This document shows, piece by piece, positions 12,783 to 24,359 of a stretch of DNA of 64,000 nt. The stretch comes from Bugula neritina (lineage: Eukaryota > Bryozoa > Gymnolaemata > Cheilostomatida > Bugulidae), in contig OZ037766.1 in NCBI GenBank assembly GCA_964035545.1, positions 5,805,722 to 5,869,721 of the forward strand, given 5' to 3'. The position numbers and the translations under genes are program-made. A model generated the notes under the pieces. It had not been told where the DNA came from, ran no database searches, and saw only the letters and a program-made list of their open reading frames with translations. Numbering within the stretch: position 1 is the stretch's first letter; every line of letters begins with the position of its first letter.

Positions 12783-15423
12783 TTAAAATGAATATTGCTG
12801 GCTTGGCTGGTACAGCCTTCGCTCCAATTCTATAGTTTTGGGAGGATAACCGTCTAATTCCACAACAAGATATTCAAATTCTAGCTTACCATCAGAATTC
12901 TAAAACGTGATACAGATGAGAAATATACTTCATATTAATACTACTGCAGTGATACAGAACGTTAAGAAGTAGCAGGCAGTTAAAATCACATTGTTTCATG
13001 AAAATATTTGAACTCCAAACTTATAAATTAACAAAATTTAAGAAACTTTGTTAAGAAAAGTTCAGCAAATTTAAAAAAAATGCAAATTCATCTAAAATCA
13101 AAAGTTTTCAATACATATCCTACGGAAATATAGAATAATTGTGACGGCAATATAACTGAATATTAATAAAACTAATTTTGTGTATTAGAACCCGTATAAA
13201 TAAGTATCTTCACAGCCTACAATACCTTAAACATTTCAGCATTGACCGTGGCAGTTCTAAAAGCACCAGCAAGGTAGAATTGAATCCTAGTATGTTCTTC
13301 ACCAGAGTTGGTCATAAATGTGTTGGAGCTGCAGAAGAACACTGTTTAGTGAGTTTGTATTCAAATATCTGATAGTTTTATAAATCCACATAATATAAAG
13401 CAGGTAAAACATGTGGCAAGAATTTTCAAGAGTTATAAACATAGATGATGTTTTTTATAAATAAAAAATCTGTTGAAGAGGTGAAATTTTTAATTGACAA
13501 TTTGTTGAATAAGGCACAAAAACATATTGAATGACAATTGGACCTACTGAGAAAGTCAATGTGCAATAGGCAATGACTGCTGAGATTTATAATCAAAACT
13601 AACTAAGTAGCAGAAAAACTCATCAACATCAAAGTTCCTGCTAACAAATCACTAAAAATCTACTTACATGACATGTTGCCTCCTCCCTCTTCGATTTGTC
13701 TCCCCATGAGCCTTCACAGGCTGGCCCAAGGCATCCAACACCTATTAGATATGCAGGAAATGACAATTACACGATTAGGTACAATAACATGTGCATTAAA
13801 ATACAACATATTAATTAGACTACTGATACTTGTTTTGCTCACCTCCCTGCCTTTGTTTCACTTGCTTAAAGTTTTAGCCACGTGGTAAACTAATAATTTA
13901 GAACTTATTTTTAACCACACATACTAAAACATACTTTTTAAAATATCATTAGTAAAAAAGCAAATTGGCTTTTTATTAGTTTTTACAACTGAATGTAATG
14001 AGTTCCAAAAAATTATGCTTGCGATTAAAGTTTTGATATGTTTATCAAACTTTTCGACTTAATTCAAAATTTCGTTAAAAGTTTTTTCAACTAAACAAAC
14101 AAGATAAAGTAGAAACATTATGAATACAAATACTATTATAATAGACATAAAGTTGTCTCCCTTATAAGTAGAAGATAACTCTATAGATACAAAATAGTGT
14201 AGAAAATTACCTTGCAATGATGGTAATATAAAAAGAACTACAATGTTTTTAACAATTGCATGTATCTAATAGCATATAAACATAGCATAGCTGATGAAAA
14301 TTGGTGTTTCCAACACCCATCTGACAGTTGCTGTTTAATGACTTATAGTCACTCTCAACAGTCGCCCAACTATAATAAAAAACTACTGTGGTGTTGACCA
14401 TAATCATTATTATAATGATTATTTCTCAGAAAATATCTCATTTTACACTGGAATAATTCTTAAAATTGACATGCATACATAGAGTTTATGACTATTGCTG
14501 TAACTTAATAAGCAATATTGCTTCTATTTTGAATAATAAAAGTTGCAAATCATTTATAGCAACTTTGATTAACTTTTTCACAACTCAGTTTGGAATGAAC
14601 GGTATGATTACTAAATGATGTTTTCCAATAGAATAATAAATAAGACAACTCTACAAAGCCAGGTGTTGGTCACATAATAAAATGCTGTTGGATTAACACT
14701 TCAACTAGAATAATTGAGAGAAAATACTAACCTTGGTACTATTTAAGCACTTTGTAAAAGCTTTACTGTAGACAGCATTTGAACCAGATGATCCAAATAA
14801 CTCTGAGCCAACAGCATAGAACAATATACCTGCAGGTCATAACACTAGAGTGATGTCTTGCTTTAGAAAAATAATATTATGGTTACAATAGAATACAAAA
14901 ATATAGAACTACTTTCAAAATTACGCGTCTTGTTTTTAATTTACATTTGCTAAAGTTTTATATAAAGATATGACCAACCTGTAACTCCAATGCCAACAGC
15001 AATTATCAAGAGATATGTCAAATCTGTTCCTGCTCTTACCACTGAAATATCAAACAAACACTAAAAATTAAGAACTATATTGTAAAAATATTCAATTTGA
15101 ACAGGACACAACATTCTTGAAGTAAAAGTAAAATCTAGAATCATAATATTTTTAAAATCAATTTTGTTTTCAATTTTAATTGAGATATCTGCTCCACCTT
15201 TTTCTCCAAATGACAAATGTGCGTAAGGCCGCTCTCTTTGTATATCTATTTCCTTTCCAGAATCTTCAGTAGCAGGTTTCTGGACTTGGAAAACATAAGC
15301 TGACGTTGCTAGGTTTTTAAGAGCACATTTATCACAGAACCAATGTTGTTGTAACAGAATTCTCTTTAGGTTAGCAGGATATGGAAGACGCTGAGATAGC
15401 ACTCGGAGTACTGTTGAAGACAT
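12783..15423 (-). CDS. TIMM21: mitochondrial import inner membrane translocase subunit TIM21, complete
   Basis: Six minus-strand exons are all in phase: 15198-15423, 14979-15041, 14732-14829, 13668-13741, 13226-13328 and 12783-12899 (TAA). They encode 226 aa. TIM21 is an inner-membrane subunit of the TIM23 presequence translocase; its intermembrane-space domain contacts TOM22 and it links import to respiratory complex assembly. The N-terminus is Arg/Lys-rich and lacks acidic residues over the first 30 positions, as expected for a mitochondrial presequence. Exon 2 carries VRAGTDLTYLL and a single membrane segment (about residues 80-100). The soluble domain shows ILFYAVGSELF, YSKAFTKC, HGETNRRGRRQHV, EEHTRIQFYLAG, and the family ending LEFEYLVVELDGYP followed by PKTIELE. 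The length fits animal TIM21. The gene is convergent with the CAP-Gly gene. Confidence 0.93.
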
Positions 15424-15651
15424 GACGCTATATAAGTATAGAATATTTCAAATGTTCATCTAAAACAAAATAAACAATAACTTGGAAATCTACTAGTAAT
15501 AAATCATAAAATTGTTAGCAAAATTTTATGGCTAGGATATACGACATTATGATATACACAATTACATAACTATCATTTCTGCAACAAGTTTAGTAAATTA
15601 TAAAACTTATCACGTATGCAGCAAGAGTTGAGACTTATGTTATGGTAAGAA

Positions 15652-15862
15652 CTGAAGTTCAACTTCAAGTACTACTACTAGTAGAACTACTAGGCTACGT
15701 CTACTACTAATATTACTACTAATAGTAATAGTAGTAGTAGTACTACTACTACCACTACCACTACTAGTAGTAGTACTAATAGTAGTAGTACTACTAGTTG
15801 AGTACAGTAGACGTAGTACTACTACTAGTAGTACTATGTCTACTACTAGAAGTTCAAGTTCT
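15652..15862. repeat. self-complementary AGT/ACT triplet island
   Basis: Runs of AGT and of its reverse complement ACT alternate over about 210 bp, with GAAGTTCAACTTC-like ends. The tract can fold into many alternative hairpins. A minus-strand open frame through it (Ser/Thr/Val-rich) is an artefact of the composition. Confidence 0.85.
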
Positions 15863-16157
15863 ACCACTACTTCAGTTCTTGCCTCACATTGATATTCTAC
15901 AAGAACGAGGAGCTCTCTCACACTAATCACCAAAAGTAGAGCTACGACTTTGCTCATACAACTATAGTTAGTGTTGGTTTTGTACAAGTTAATCAATCAG
16001 TTTGAGTTTATTTAAAATCAATTACCTTAGCTTTTTAAATTTTTAGGCTTTGGTTCAACTTCATGTGTGACATTGACAGCGATGTAGGGTCACCTGCTAC
16101 CGGAAAACAACTTGGCTAACTGTATCGGTTGTAAGATTCTAAGCTAAAAAGTATTTT

Positions 16158-16315
16158 GCGCTTCGGGAATTGCTAGAAACAGCACCAGGTTGGGAGTGAC
16201 TGAGTACAGTATTTATATAGATATTATTACCCCACTCCACTCCCAAACAGCTGTACTCAGCCACCTTTAGTTTGGTGTTTCTTCAAGCGATTTTCAAGCA
16301 ATTGCGCTGATACTT
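16158..16315. repeat. imperfect inverted repeat
   Basis: The arm around GCTAGAAACAGCACC and TGACTGAGTACAG (16171-16208) recurs in reverse complement at about 16250-16315 (CTGTACTCAGCCACC and TGGTGTTTCTTCAAGC). The arms are diverged and the loop is about 45 bp. It is probably a remnant of a mobile element; it shares a 24-bp motif with position 48945. Confidence 0.6.
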
Positions 16316-16469
16316 TAAAAATTAAAACGAAGATGCTACCTCTCAAAATGAAAATACAAGCCCAAGGCAATTACTAATATTTATCACGTTATTGGTTATA
16401 GCTACTGTAAATCAGTGGATGTAATGCTAAAAGTAGACACTCTTAAGTATTGTTATTAGTTATACGAGT

Positions 16470-17400
16470 TCTTAATGTTCACATGTAATAAATAATAATA
16501 TAATTTAATAATTATAAATTATAATAATTTAGATTATTATTAATAATAATAATATTATTATTAATTATGTTCAATTGATCATATAAATGAAAATATAATT
16601 CTATCAGAGAACATATTGAATTTGATATTCATTTTGATAATTATAATAATATTAAATTTAATGATGGTAATCATAGTCATAATGATAATGATAATCAGAA
16701 TAATATAACTATAAGTATAACTATAAGTAATAATTATAATTATAATTTTCATAATCATAATGATAATCAGGGTCACAATGACAATCACACTGACAATAAC
16801 TTTAAGCCCTAAGCCTAAGGGGTTCAGAATCAAATTCCAGGAGAATAAAATTAATAATAATAATATTAATTACTAGTAAGTAATAAAATAAAAAATGAAA
16901 TTACAAACAACTAATACTAGTACTTGAAGTTGTACTAGTAGACAGTAGTACTTAGTAGTACTACAAGTACCATAACAGTAACAGTATGAGTGTGGATTAC
17001 AAATACAGTAACGACTAGTACTAGATGAATCATAATCTTAAACTTAATCATAGTGGCAATACTAATGGTATTTGTTTAATAGTAATACTAATACGTAATA
17101 GTAATACGAATAGTAATTATTAACGAGTGTATGTGTTTATTACACTTATTAGTATTACTAATACTATTAGTATTAGTATAGTTATTACTATAACTCTAGT
17201 ATTACTATTACATTCAGTTCTGCCACAAATACAAGTATAATTTATAATCTTAATCATTTAATAAATTATTGCATTTAATAAGCAATAGACTAATAAAAAT
17301 AGTATTAATATTGCAGTTAATAACTATTACAACTAGTAAATAAGTATTAGTATTACTAATACTGTTATTACTATAACTATTAGTGTTAGATTTAGTATGA
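16470..17400. repeat. drifting AAT/GAT/AGT low-complexity island
   Basis: About 0.9 kb is built almost wholly from hexamers such as AATGAT, CATAAT, GATAAT, ATAAGT and AGTAAT. They change gradually along the tract, and reverse-complement stretches follow one another (AGTAATACTAAT against ATTAGTATTACT). No unit is repeated exactly for long. Open frames inside are artefacts. Confidence 0.85.
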
Positions 17401-17960
17401 AGCCACACAGTATGAATACGATTATTTTATCTACAATAAATGTAAGCTCTTTTTCTTTTATATAACTTGACTTTCTAAATCCTCAGCCGACACCATTCCT
17501 ATGTTGACTTCTTTCTCACTAGCAAATCTTCTGTTGTGTGGAGTAAAGTCTGTTACTGCTGTAATGGCCCATGTCATTTTTTGTTACACTCCCTCATTCA
17601 AATCCAGCATTTCTCACCGTATCCTGTATTTTTTACATTTATGTTGTCTACCTCTAGTACTTTTATAAACTTAGTGGTATGGTTTCTTTACCATTTCTGC
17701 TCATTCCAGAGTTTGAATTTTTCAAGGCAGTTTCTCTTTTCTATATTAAATCAAACCTTTTCGTCCAGCTAGCCAATTTAGTTTTTCCTTTCAGTTGCTT
17801 ACGAATGAAACTTTTAGGTTGTAAAAATCCTGTTATTCTAAAGGCTAACCAGTTATTGGTACTTCAATTATTAGTTTACATCTTAATCCAATAATCTTAT
17901 TTAGTTTCATCTTTTGATAATATTAGGAAATATTTTCTTTTAAAGTTTTTGTGAAATAAT

Positions 17961-18444
17961 TTGGTGCCATCCCAGATAGACGCTTCCCAGTTAGACGATA
18001 TTTATTTATTTTAGTACAATATAATTATATGTATTTTATGTGCAATTTATTTGAATATTGTTGAAATTATATATGTATATTTAAATAAGTTTGGATCAAT
18101 TGTTTGTTATTTAGCACGTAAAAAATTCCTTTGATCTGCATTAACTTATTAATAGCGCATTTTCTATACTTATTGTTTGAAAAATAATATTTCAATAATA
18201 AATACTCATTAAAGATAATGTATAGAAATAATGTATTCCTGTTTTTAGTCTCACACAAATTCGTGCAAATTGGAACATTATTCCAGATAATTCAAATTAA
18301 CTGTTATTTCATGTTTAGCAATCAATACCTACAACAGTTATATAGGTATGTGTAGGTATATTACTATATATATCGCACCAAAATAAAAATAGTGTCTAAC
18401 TGGGAAGCATCCAAGTGGGAAGTGTCTATCTGAAATGAAGCCAA
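17961..18444. mobile_element. non-autonomous DNA transposon (MITE-like), 484 bp
   Basis: The ends are inverted repeats beginning TTGG and reaching CAGATAGACRCTTCCCA and CAGTTAGAC inside. The flanks TAAT (17957-17960) and TAAT (18445-18448) look like a 4-bp target-site duplication. A 14-15 bp subterminal motif (consensus TCCCAGTTAGACAC) occurs twice in tandem at the left end and about three times, inverted, at the right end. The interior is AT-rich with no transposase. I could not assign a superfamily. Confidence 0.7.
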
Positions 18445-19778
18445 TAATTTTACCCATTTGCTTCATCCATGGTTTTTTCCAAGTTTATTCTATCATCAGC
18501 CATTCTAGGTGTTTCTTATAAATTGTGACTTTCAGCAAAACTCATACATGGTTAGGTTGTTGATCTTTTTAGAGCTAAATTCTTAATCTTTCAAATAATA
18601 TTTTGATTAAAATTGTTTCAAATGAATGATAAATGCATTGTTTTCATTTACTAAGATTTGATAGCCAGTGTAGTATTTTTTGCAATAGGTGCATGATTTA
18701 TACAGTTTTAATAACAGTGCATTTAGAATCTAGAGCAGTGTGAAAAGCTAAATTATTCAATTCTAGTACTAGTTGTAATTTGATTATTTTGGTTGATTTG
18801 TGAATTTAATTTCTGTTCTAAATACTTGATATTTTTGTGTGGTTACTTTATTTTAGACATCAACTAAGAATATATTATGAGATGGTATCTGCCAAATGTT
18901 TAAAGCATTTACAAAAAAAAACACTTATAATTATTAAGGCTTGTCAGGCGTAAACTATTTATGCATTATCTGATTTTTTTGTATCAATATAAGATTTGTT
19001 GCAGTAAGCTCGATATTAGAATCTTTATTAATAAGACCAAACATTTTGACCATAAGATAAATGATCATTTTGAAGGCTCTTGTCCTCTTTTTATAAATTT
19101 GGATTTGATCAAGTGTTAATAATGCTTAAAAAGTATTGAGTGTTACAATGTTTAGTTTTGTCAAACTTGCAAGTTCATTCCCATTGACTCGGTTTAATTT
19201 AGATTGAATTAATACATATATTTTGCTTAATTTATAACTTGGGTTGACCTAATTTGCCCAATAGTTGACTTAATTTCACATAAATCTGACCATATCCTGC
19301 TTTTGATAATTGTTACTTCAAAAGAGCAATGGTTAAGGCTATTCATAATTTCTCTGTGAATAATTATGTACGTCATTAATCAAAAATAAATATGAACTTA
19401 CTATTAGAAGCAAAGCTAATTATATATTTTTAAAAGCCATTCATCAAAAAATAAAATAGTTACTAATATTAAATTTTTAAACAGTTCTGAAGATAAAATT
19501 GTTAGTTTATTTGAGATATAAAGAAGTTTATTTGAATAGCAGTAATTTTGTTAGACTCATGTCCTGCCTTTAAGTTGGGAGTAATCTAATGCATGGTTGC
19601 AAAATCCATTATATGCACAGCTACATTTTACTATTTTTTGTCAAAATTAAGATAAAATCAGCAAAGAAAATAAATTTTCTTCAAATTTATGGAAATAAAT
19701 TACAATCCTTTCTTCAGATTACTTTGGAGTCAAATTTGAATTATTATAGACTGGTTTCTCCACAGTAGTGAGTAGAGT

Positions 19779-20990
19779 ATGGAGGGGTACTCTAGTGATG
19801 AAGAGTTGTATAACCCAACGAAACAGAAGGGAGACGTCTGGGAACCTGAACCTAAAACCATTGTTGAACTGTACGAGAAACTAGATAAGGTAAGATCCGC
19901 TGTCTTGGATTTCATAAAACTGTTTAGAGTACATTTCATGCTTTCATTTGTATGTCGGTGCTGTTGTTATTAATAAGTATGTGATAGTAACTCAATCTTG
20001 ATCCTAACCCAGATAGATATATTCTCATTCAGAATTGGTTGTTTATCTCAACTGAAATACTTTTTGTGATTGCTAATTTTTCTAAGTTGACAATATTCAG
20101 GAAAATTTATGCAAAGGTTAAGCCAAATTTATAGAACTTATTAAGTTGTCCAATTTAAAATAACAATATTTTGTTGTTCAGCAACATCAAAGAACTTGTT
20201 AGCTCCATTGAGAATACATTATGCAACACTGGCATATGCTATAGGAGTATTTTAATTATGTAGAAGATATAATAAACTCATTTCACGCAACTCGTATCTA
20301 GCGATTTCAGTTACTTCAAACTGCAGTATTATTTCAAGTGTGTTAAATTCTTTATGAGATATTTTGCTAATTATCAATTATTAGATTGTGAAATCTCTAA
20401 ACTTTGAAGAACTAAAATATTTAAATGTGTAATTTTGCTAATTGTTCTACATTATGTGTTGGTAAATGGTCTATTTTTTCATTTTAATAATATATGGTTG
20501 CTAAACCAACTGAAATTTTTGTGGTAGAATAATTATTTTATAGGCTGCTTCACCTTCAGTAATAATTTCTTCAATGTCTTGAGCTCCCATTACTGTGATT
20601 TATTATGTCTGGTGTCACTTGTCTGCTTCATCATCCTTTTAGAATGAAGTTTTAGAGTTGAAATGGAAATCTCCTGGGAGAATGTCCCTGTTAAAGGAGA
20701 CAACTCCTCTAAAACAACAGGAGATTGTAAAAGAAACTCCAGAGGAAGTTTTAAAACTTCAACAAAAGCAAAACATAGTTTCCATGTTTGAAGAAGATGA
20801 TTTGTCTAATAAGGCGAACACGCCTAGTCTAAATAAAACCCCTAAAGTATCACGGGCTGTTCCAAGAGCTAAGGCTTCATTTGACAAAATATTCAATAGG
20901 GTTACCCATCAGTCTATGTCTGCTAATGCTGAGGATAAAACGGTTACCGAACAGTCATCTCAGCAGCCGAATCAATTAAGTGGTAGTTGA
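19779..20990 (+). CDS. PAGR1: PAGR1 (PTIP-associated protein 1)-like, complete
   Basis: Two exons, 19779-19889 and 20643-20990 (TGA), join in phase 0 and encode 152 aa. The signature spans the junction: DVWEPEPKTIVELYEKL, then EVLELKWKSPGR. It parallels the vertebrate PAGR1 core in order: WEP, then an I..LYE.L helix, then LEL and a proline-containing strand. A second conserved block follows: an acidic MFEEDDLSNKANTPSLNKTP and a basic helix (RAKASFDKIFNRV). PAGR1/PA1 is a nuclear subunit of the KMT2C/KMT2D (MLL3/4) H3K4 methyltransferase complexes and partners PTIP. Human PAGR1 is longer (about 250 aa) because of an acidic N-terminal extension that is absent here. The assignment rests on short motifs from memory, so it is probable rather than certain. 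Confidence 0.72.
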
Positions 20991-21947
20991 GTGCAAATAA
21001 GAATATTATGCTGTCATTAGGCTTCAAACTGGGTGACTTGTAATTGCAAGTTGTGTACTGATTTAAAACCTTCCCTGTGACTGTAGACTAAATGGCTATA
21101 CTAGCTTTAGCTATAACTACTTTATTTTATGTATAAACTGTAAATTAATTTCATGTCATATAGCACTGTCTATAATAGGTTATACTCAACAGTTACTATA
21201 AAGTTATTGTTGGTTATGATAGGCATTCATTTTAGTTTTTTATTGGAAAGATATGTTTTAATGGTCCCAGTTATCATCCAAGTTCTTTTAACTGTTTTTT
21301 TATTTTTACAACATTATTATGTAAGCTTTTCAAAACCATTTTTATTTTTTTAGACAGTATTTGTAGTGTACTTGCACAATAAACCCTTTAATATATTATT
21401 ATACTCATAAACTTTTATTGACCATAATATTCCTGAATAGACCTGGTAATATGATATGAATGAGCCCTGTCAAAATTTCTACTAATAAATTGACTGCTAA
21501 TGATATCCTTTGTCATACAAATTTTGTTGAAATTTTATAATTAAGCATGTGAGGCATTATAGAGAGCCTGCATCTCATTGCTGTGTGATCTAAATAAAAT
21601 ATGCAAAACATTGCTAACAATATTCTCCATGCACACTATTCTGAGGGGATAAAACTTGAATTCTACACTAATCAGCAGAATGATTATTAATCCTGAGCTT
21701 GCTTAATATAAAATTGCCACCCGATCAGGACATGGCAGTGAAAGGTGAGCAAGCAGATGCATACAAGTGGCTCATTGAAGCTGAACGAATTGCTTGATAG
21801 TTTGGTTGAAACACAGGCAGTTTCTACCTCACGTGTCGCTTCACTAAAAAGTAATTGATTTACTAGAAGCTTGTCATAATAACGGATGAGTTCTTTGAGC
21901 TAGAGCATTCTCTCAGTAGCATGAAAGAAATATTGGAATCCTCAACC
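20991..21947. other. 3' UTR of the PAGR1-like gene and intergenic spacer
   Basis: AT-rich sequence with no exon recognised. A 20-codon frame at 21732 is too short and unsupported to call. Confidence 0.6.
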
Positions 21948-22140
21948 ATGTCCGTTAAAAATGGAGTAAACGACGATGAAGTAATAACGGATATTGCTCA
22001 GAACGAAGTTGCAAAAGCTTCAGATGGGTTGGCATTGGGAAACAAAGCAAAAAGTCAGGAAGGAAAGTCGTCAACTTTGAATCGTCTAAAAAAGAAAGAC
22101 AGACAACTGAGTAGTAGCACAGGGCTTGTTGGTGGTATGG
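21948..22140 (+). CDS. orphan first exon, candidate distal septin first exon
   Basis: The exon starts at an ATG in a strong context (CAACCATGTCC) and ends at a perfect donor (GG|GTAAGT) after 64 codons plus one base. An in-frame ATG at 21921 is possible. The product is hydrophilic, with acidic and Lys-rich parts (GKSSTLNRLKKKDR) and a Gly-rich end (GLVGGMG). The frame closes two codons past the donor, as expected for an exon. The next recognised plus-strand gene is the septin. The exon's phase 1 does not fit the main septin acceptor at 34323. It does fit alternative AGs inside that exon, for example before GTGATGGAGG or before CAGGTGCAGC. It could equally begin an unrecognised gene. Confidence 0.45.
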
Positions 22141-23460
22141 GTAAGTAAATAACATTATTATGATAATATAAATTATAACATTTACTGAATAATTATTAGA
22201 GTATTAAGTTCCTCTATCATTAATTTTGCATCTTTCCTTTCTATAGAGTATAGAATGTAAACACATCTCATACGCACCATGCATGAGGATGTTATATGAA
22301 CTCTAATTGACAACAAAATCACCAAAACACATGAAAGCTATCATCAAAGCTGTTTGAAAAATAAAAAGATGACAGTATCTTTGCAAATAGATTGAACCCT
22401 ATGTATACAATGTACAACCCACAGCACTGATAACTTTATCACTGTTCATGACATTTTGCAACTTCATTATACAGCTATACTATTTTTTCTACATAAATCA
22501 AATCAGAGACTGCAGAGTTTCAATAAGAATTATTATTATCTGCATACATTATACTGACATGTGTACCTGCCGGCTATGGCAAATGTGAGTGGGCGTTTTG
22601 TAGCAATATGAATCAGTGGAGTCATTGGTAATAAAGTTTAAAATTAGACCGGAAATATCAATTGAGATTTTAAAGTTCCACTAAGAGAAATATCGCACAT
22701 TCATTCAAGAAGTAAAGCATACAAATTATAACTCGGTCAACTAATTTTAGTACACAGCTTACATGTATCTTTCATTATGTACAAATTTCTAGCAGTTTCA
22801 ATCACTTGAAATAAAAATATGTGCATGCAAGATACTCAACTTATTTAGTTTAAGTTGCAGTGAAAATACTGAATACACTTTTGCAACTCGTAACAAAAAT
22901 TTCACCTGGTCAATTAGATGTTTTCAACTTACTTGTAGCCTACTATTTGAACATCCAGTACAGTCATTGGGATGATTGCTGTGACTAAATGCACCTCACA
23001 GCAACTGAAATTTTCAACCTTCCAGTTTGAATTAATGCAAGCAGAAAATTTGAGATTTCATAAACCAGGATTGATTGAATCTTTCCACAGTAACAAAGTT
23101 TCCTCCAACTCTCTAGGTCACAAAATAAAGTATATATTTTATACTGCCTTATTGGCTAAAGCAACACATGCAGTACATTGTATTCTAAAGTCTGTTTTTT
23201 TAAATTTCTCTATATCATGAAAATATAATATTGAAAATTTTCCACCTGTTAAAAATTGAAATGAAACTAGCTTGTAGATAATAACTCTGCACAACTAAAT
23301 TACCACAATTGTATGAATTAAATTAGTAGAGTGTTTGCTTTTTTATAATACCAATAATGTGTACAATCGGCAATCATTGCAATTTTGGCAAAAAAGCTGT
23401 TTTCAGTAGTAATTCACTCAACTCAACAAATTATTATTAATTGGTTATGCTGAAGCTTAA

Positions 23461-23616
23461 ATGGTAAGGAATATTTTAGCACCAGAGTTACTAATTGAAG
23501 AGTTATCTCCTCAGGAAGACCAGTCCAATACTCTAAGGAGTTATTTGCTAACATTATTGCTTGGTTTGGGTGTTTTATTGGTTACAGAATTGATTGAACG
23601 CCTTAGTTACTTTTAG
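23461..23616 (+). CDS. possible 51-aa single-pass membrane microprotein
   Basis: The open frame has an acidic N-terminal half (PELLIEELSPQEDQ). A hydrophobic segment of about 18 residues (SYLLTLLLGLGVLLVTEL) follows, then a short IERLSYF tail. The layout suits a tail-anchored or SERCA-regulator-type micropeptide, but no family was recognised. Composition is unlike chance AT-rich frames, which are usually rich in Lys, Asn, Tyr and Phe. The start context is weak (TAAATGG), and the ATG itself overlaps a donor-like ATG|GTAAGG. By length alone such an ORF is expected by chance in this window, so the call is tentative. Confidence 0.22.
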   Translation: MVRNILAPELLIEELSPQEDQSNTLRSYLLTLLLGLGVLLVTELIERLSYF

Positions 23617-24359
23617 TGACAGAATTGCTATGCATTAATGAAAATGACCGCAATTAATAAAAATAGCATAATGTAGTTGTTGATAAGGATGAAGATTTTA
23701 TTGGCGGGTTCGGCATTTTCATTCAAATACCAAATTTGATACAATGTCAATGACTTTTAACCCGGGAAAGCCGATCGCCAAATTATGCGTGCTGTAGTCC
23801 AATCTTTTAACGCACGCACGTAAAGATGCTCTATAAAAGTACGATACGTTTTATATTTAGTGTTATTAAAGTAATGCACTATGATTGCTCAACCTCCACT
23901 TCCTCATGCTGTCTTTATTAATTATTTTGCATTACAGTTACTCATCTTCTCATACTGTGTCACCCAGTGCATGGAGGTTCATTCGGTGAAGTTGGTTTTG
24001 TTAGGTGTAATTTTAGATTGGCAATCCATTTTAAATAGACAAATACATAAAACGAATTATTAGTATACTCGTGTTTTATTTCAGCCCCAGGTGCCTACAA
24101 GTACATTTATTGGGAATTACTCACTTAGTCTTATACTTTTAGTTATTTAGTTTAGTGTTAGGGCTAGGAGTGTTTGACCGTTTCTCAGCGATTTGCACTA
24201 ACACTTACCCTCCTGTCACTCACAGTGAGTCTGAGTGTGGCAGTTACTGTAACTTTAATAGTTCAACGGCACAATAGTTATAGATTATCGTCTTAGAGTG
24301 ACATTTCGGTGAAGTTGTTTGTGACTTTGAGTTTGTCATCATCATCATTATCATCATGC

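Larger units (their letters stand above)
15424..19778. other. gene-free interval with low-complexity islands and a MITE
   Basis: No credible exon was seen on either strand. The interval contains triplet/hexamer islands at 15.65-15.86 kb and 16.47-17.40 kb, an inverted repeat at 16.16-16.32 kb and a MITE-like element at 17961-18444. The rest is featureless AT-rich DNA, including the presumed promoters of TIM21 and the PAGR1-like gene. Confidence 0.7.

Noticed and set aside
15640-15996. 118-codon minus-strand open frame, Ser/Thr/Val-rich
   Set aside because: Entirely due to the AGT/ACT triplet island; no splice context or conserved motif.
16579-16833. 84-codon minus-strand open frame, Ile/Met/Tyr-rich
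   Set aside because: Produced by AAT/GAT low-complexity sequence.
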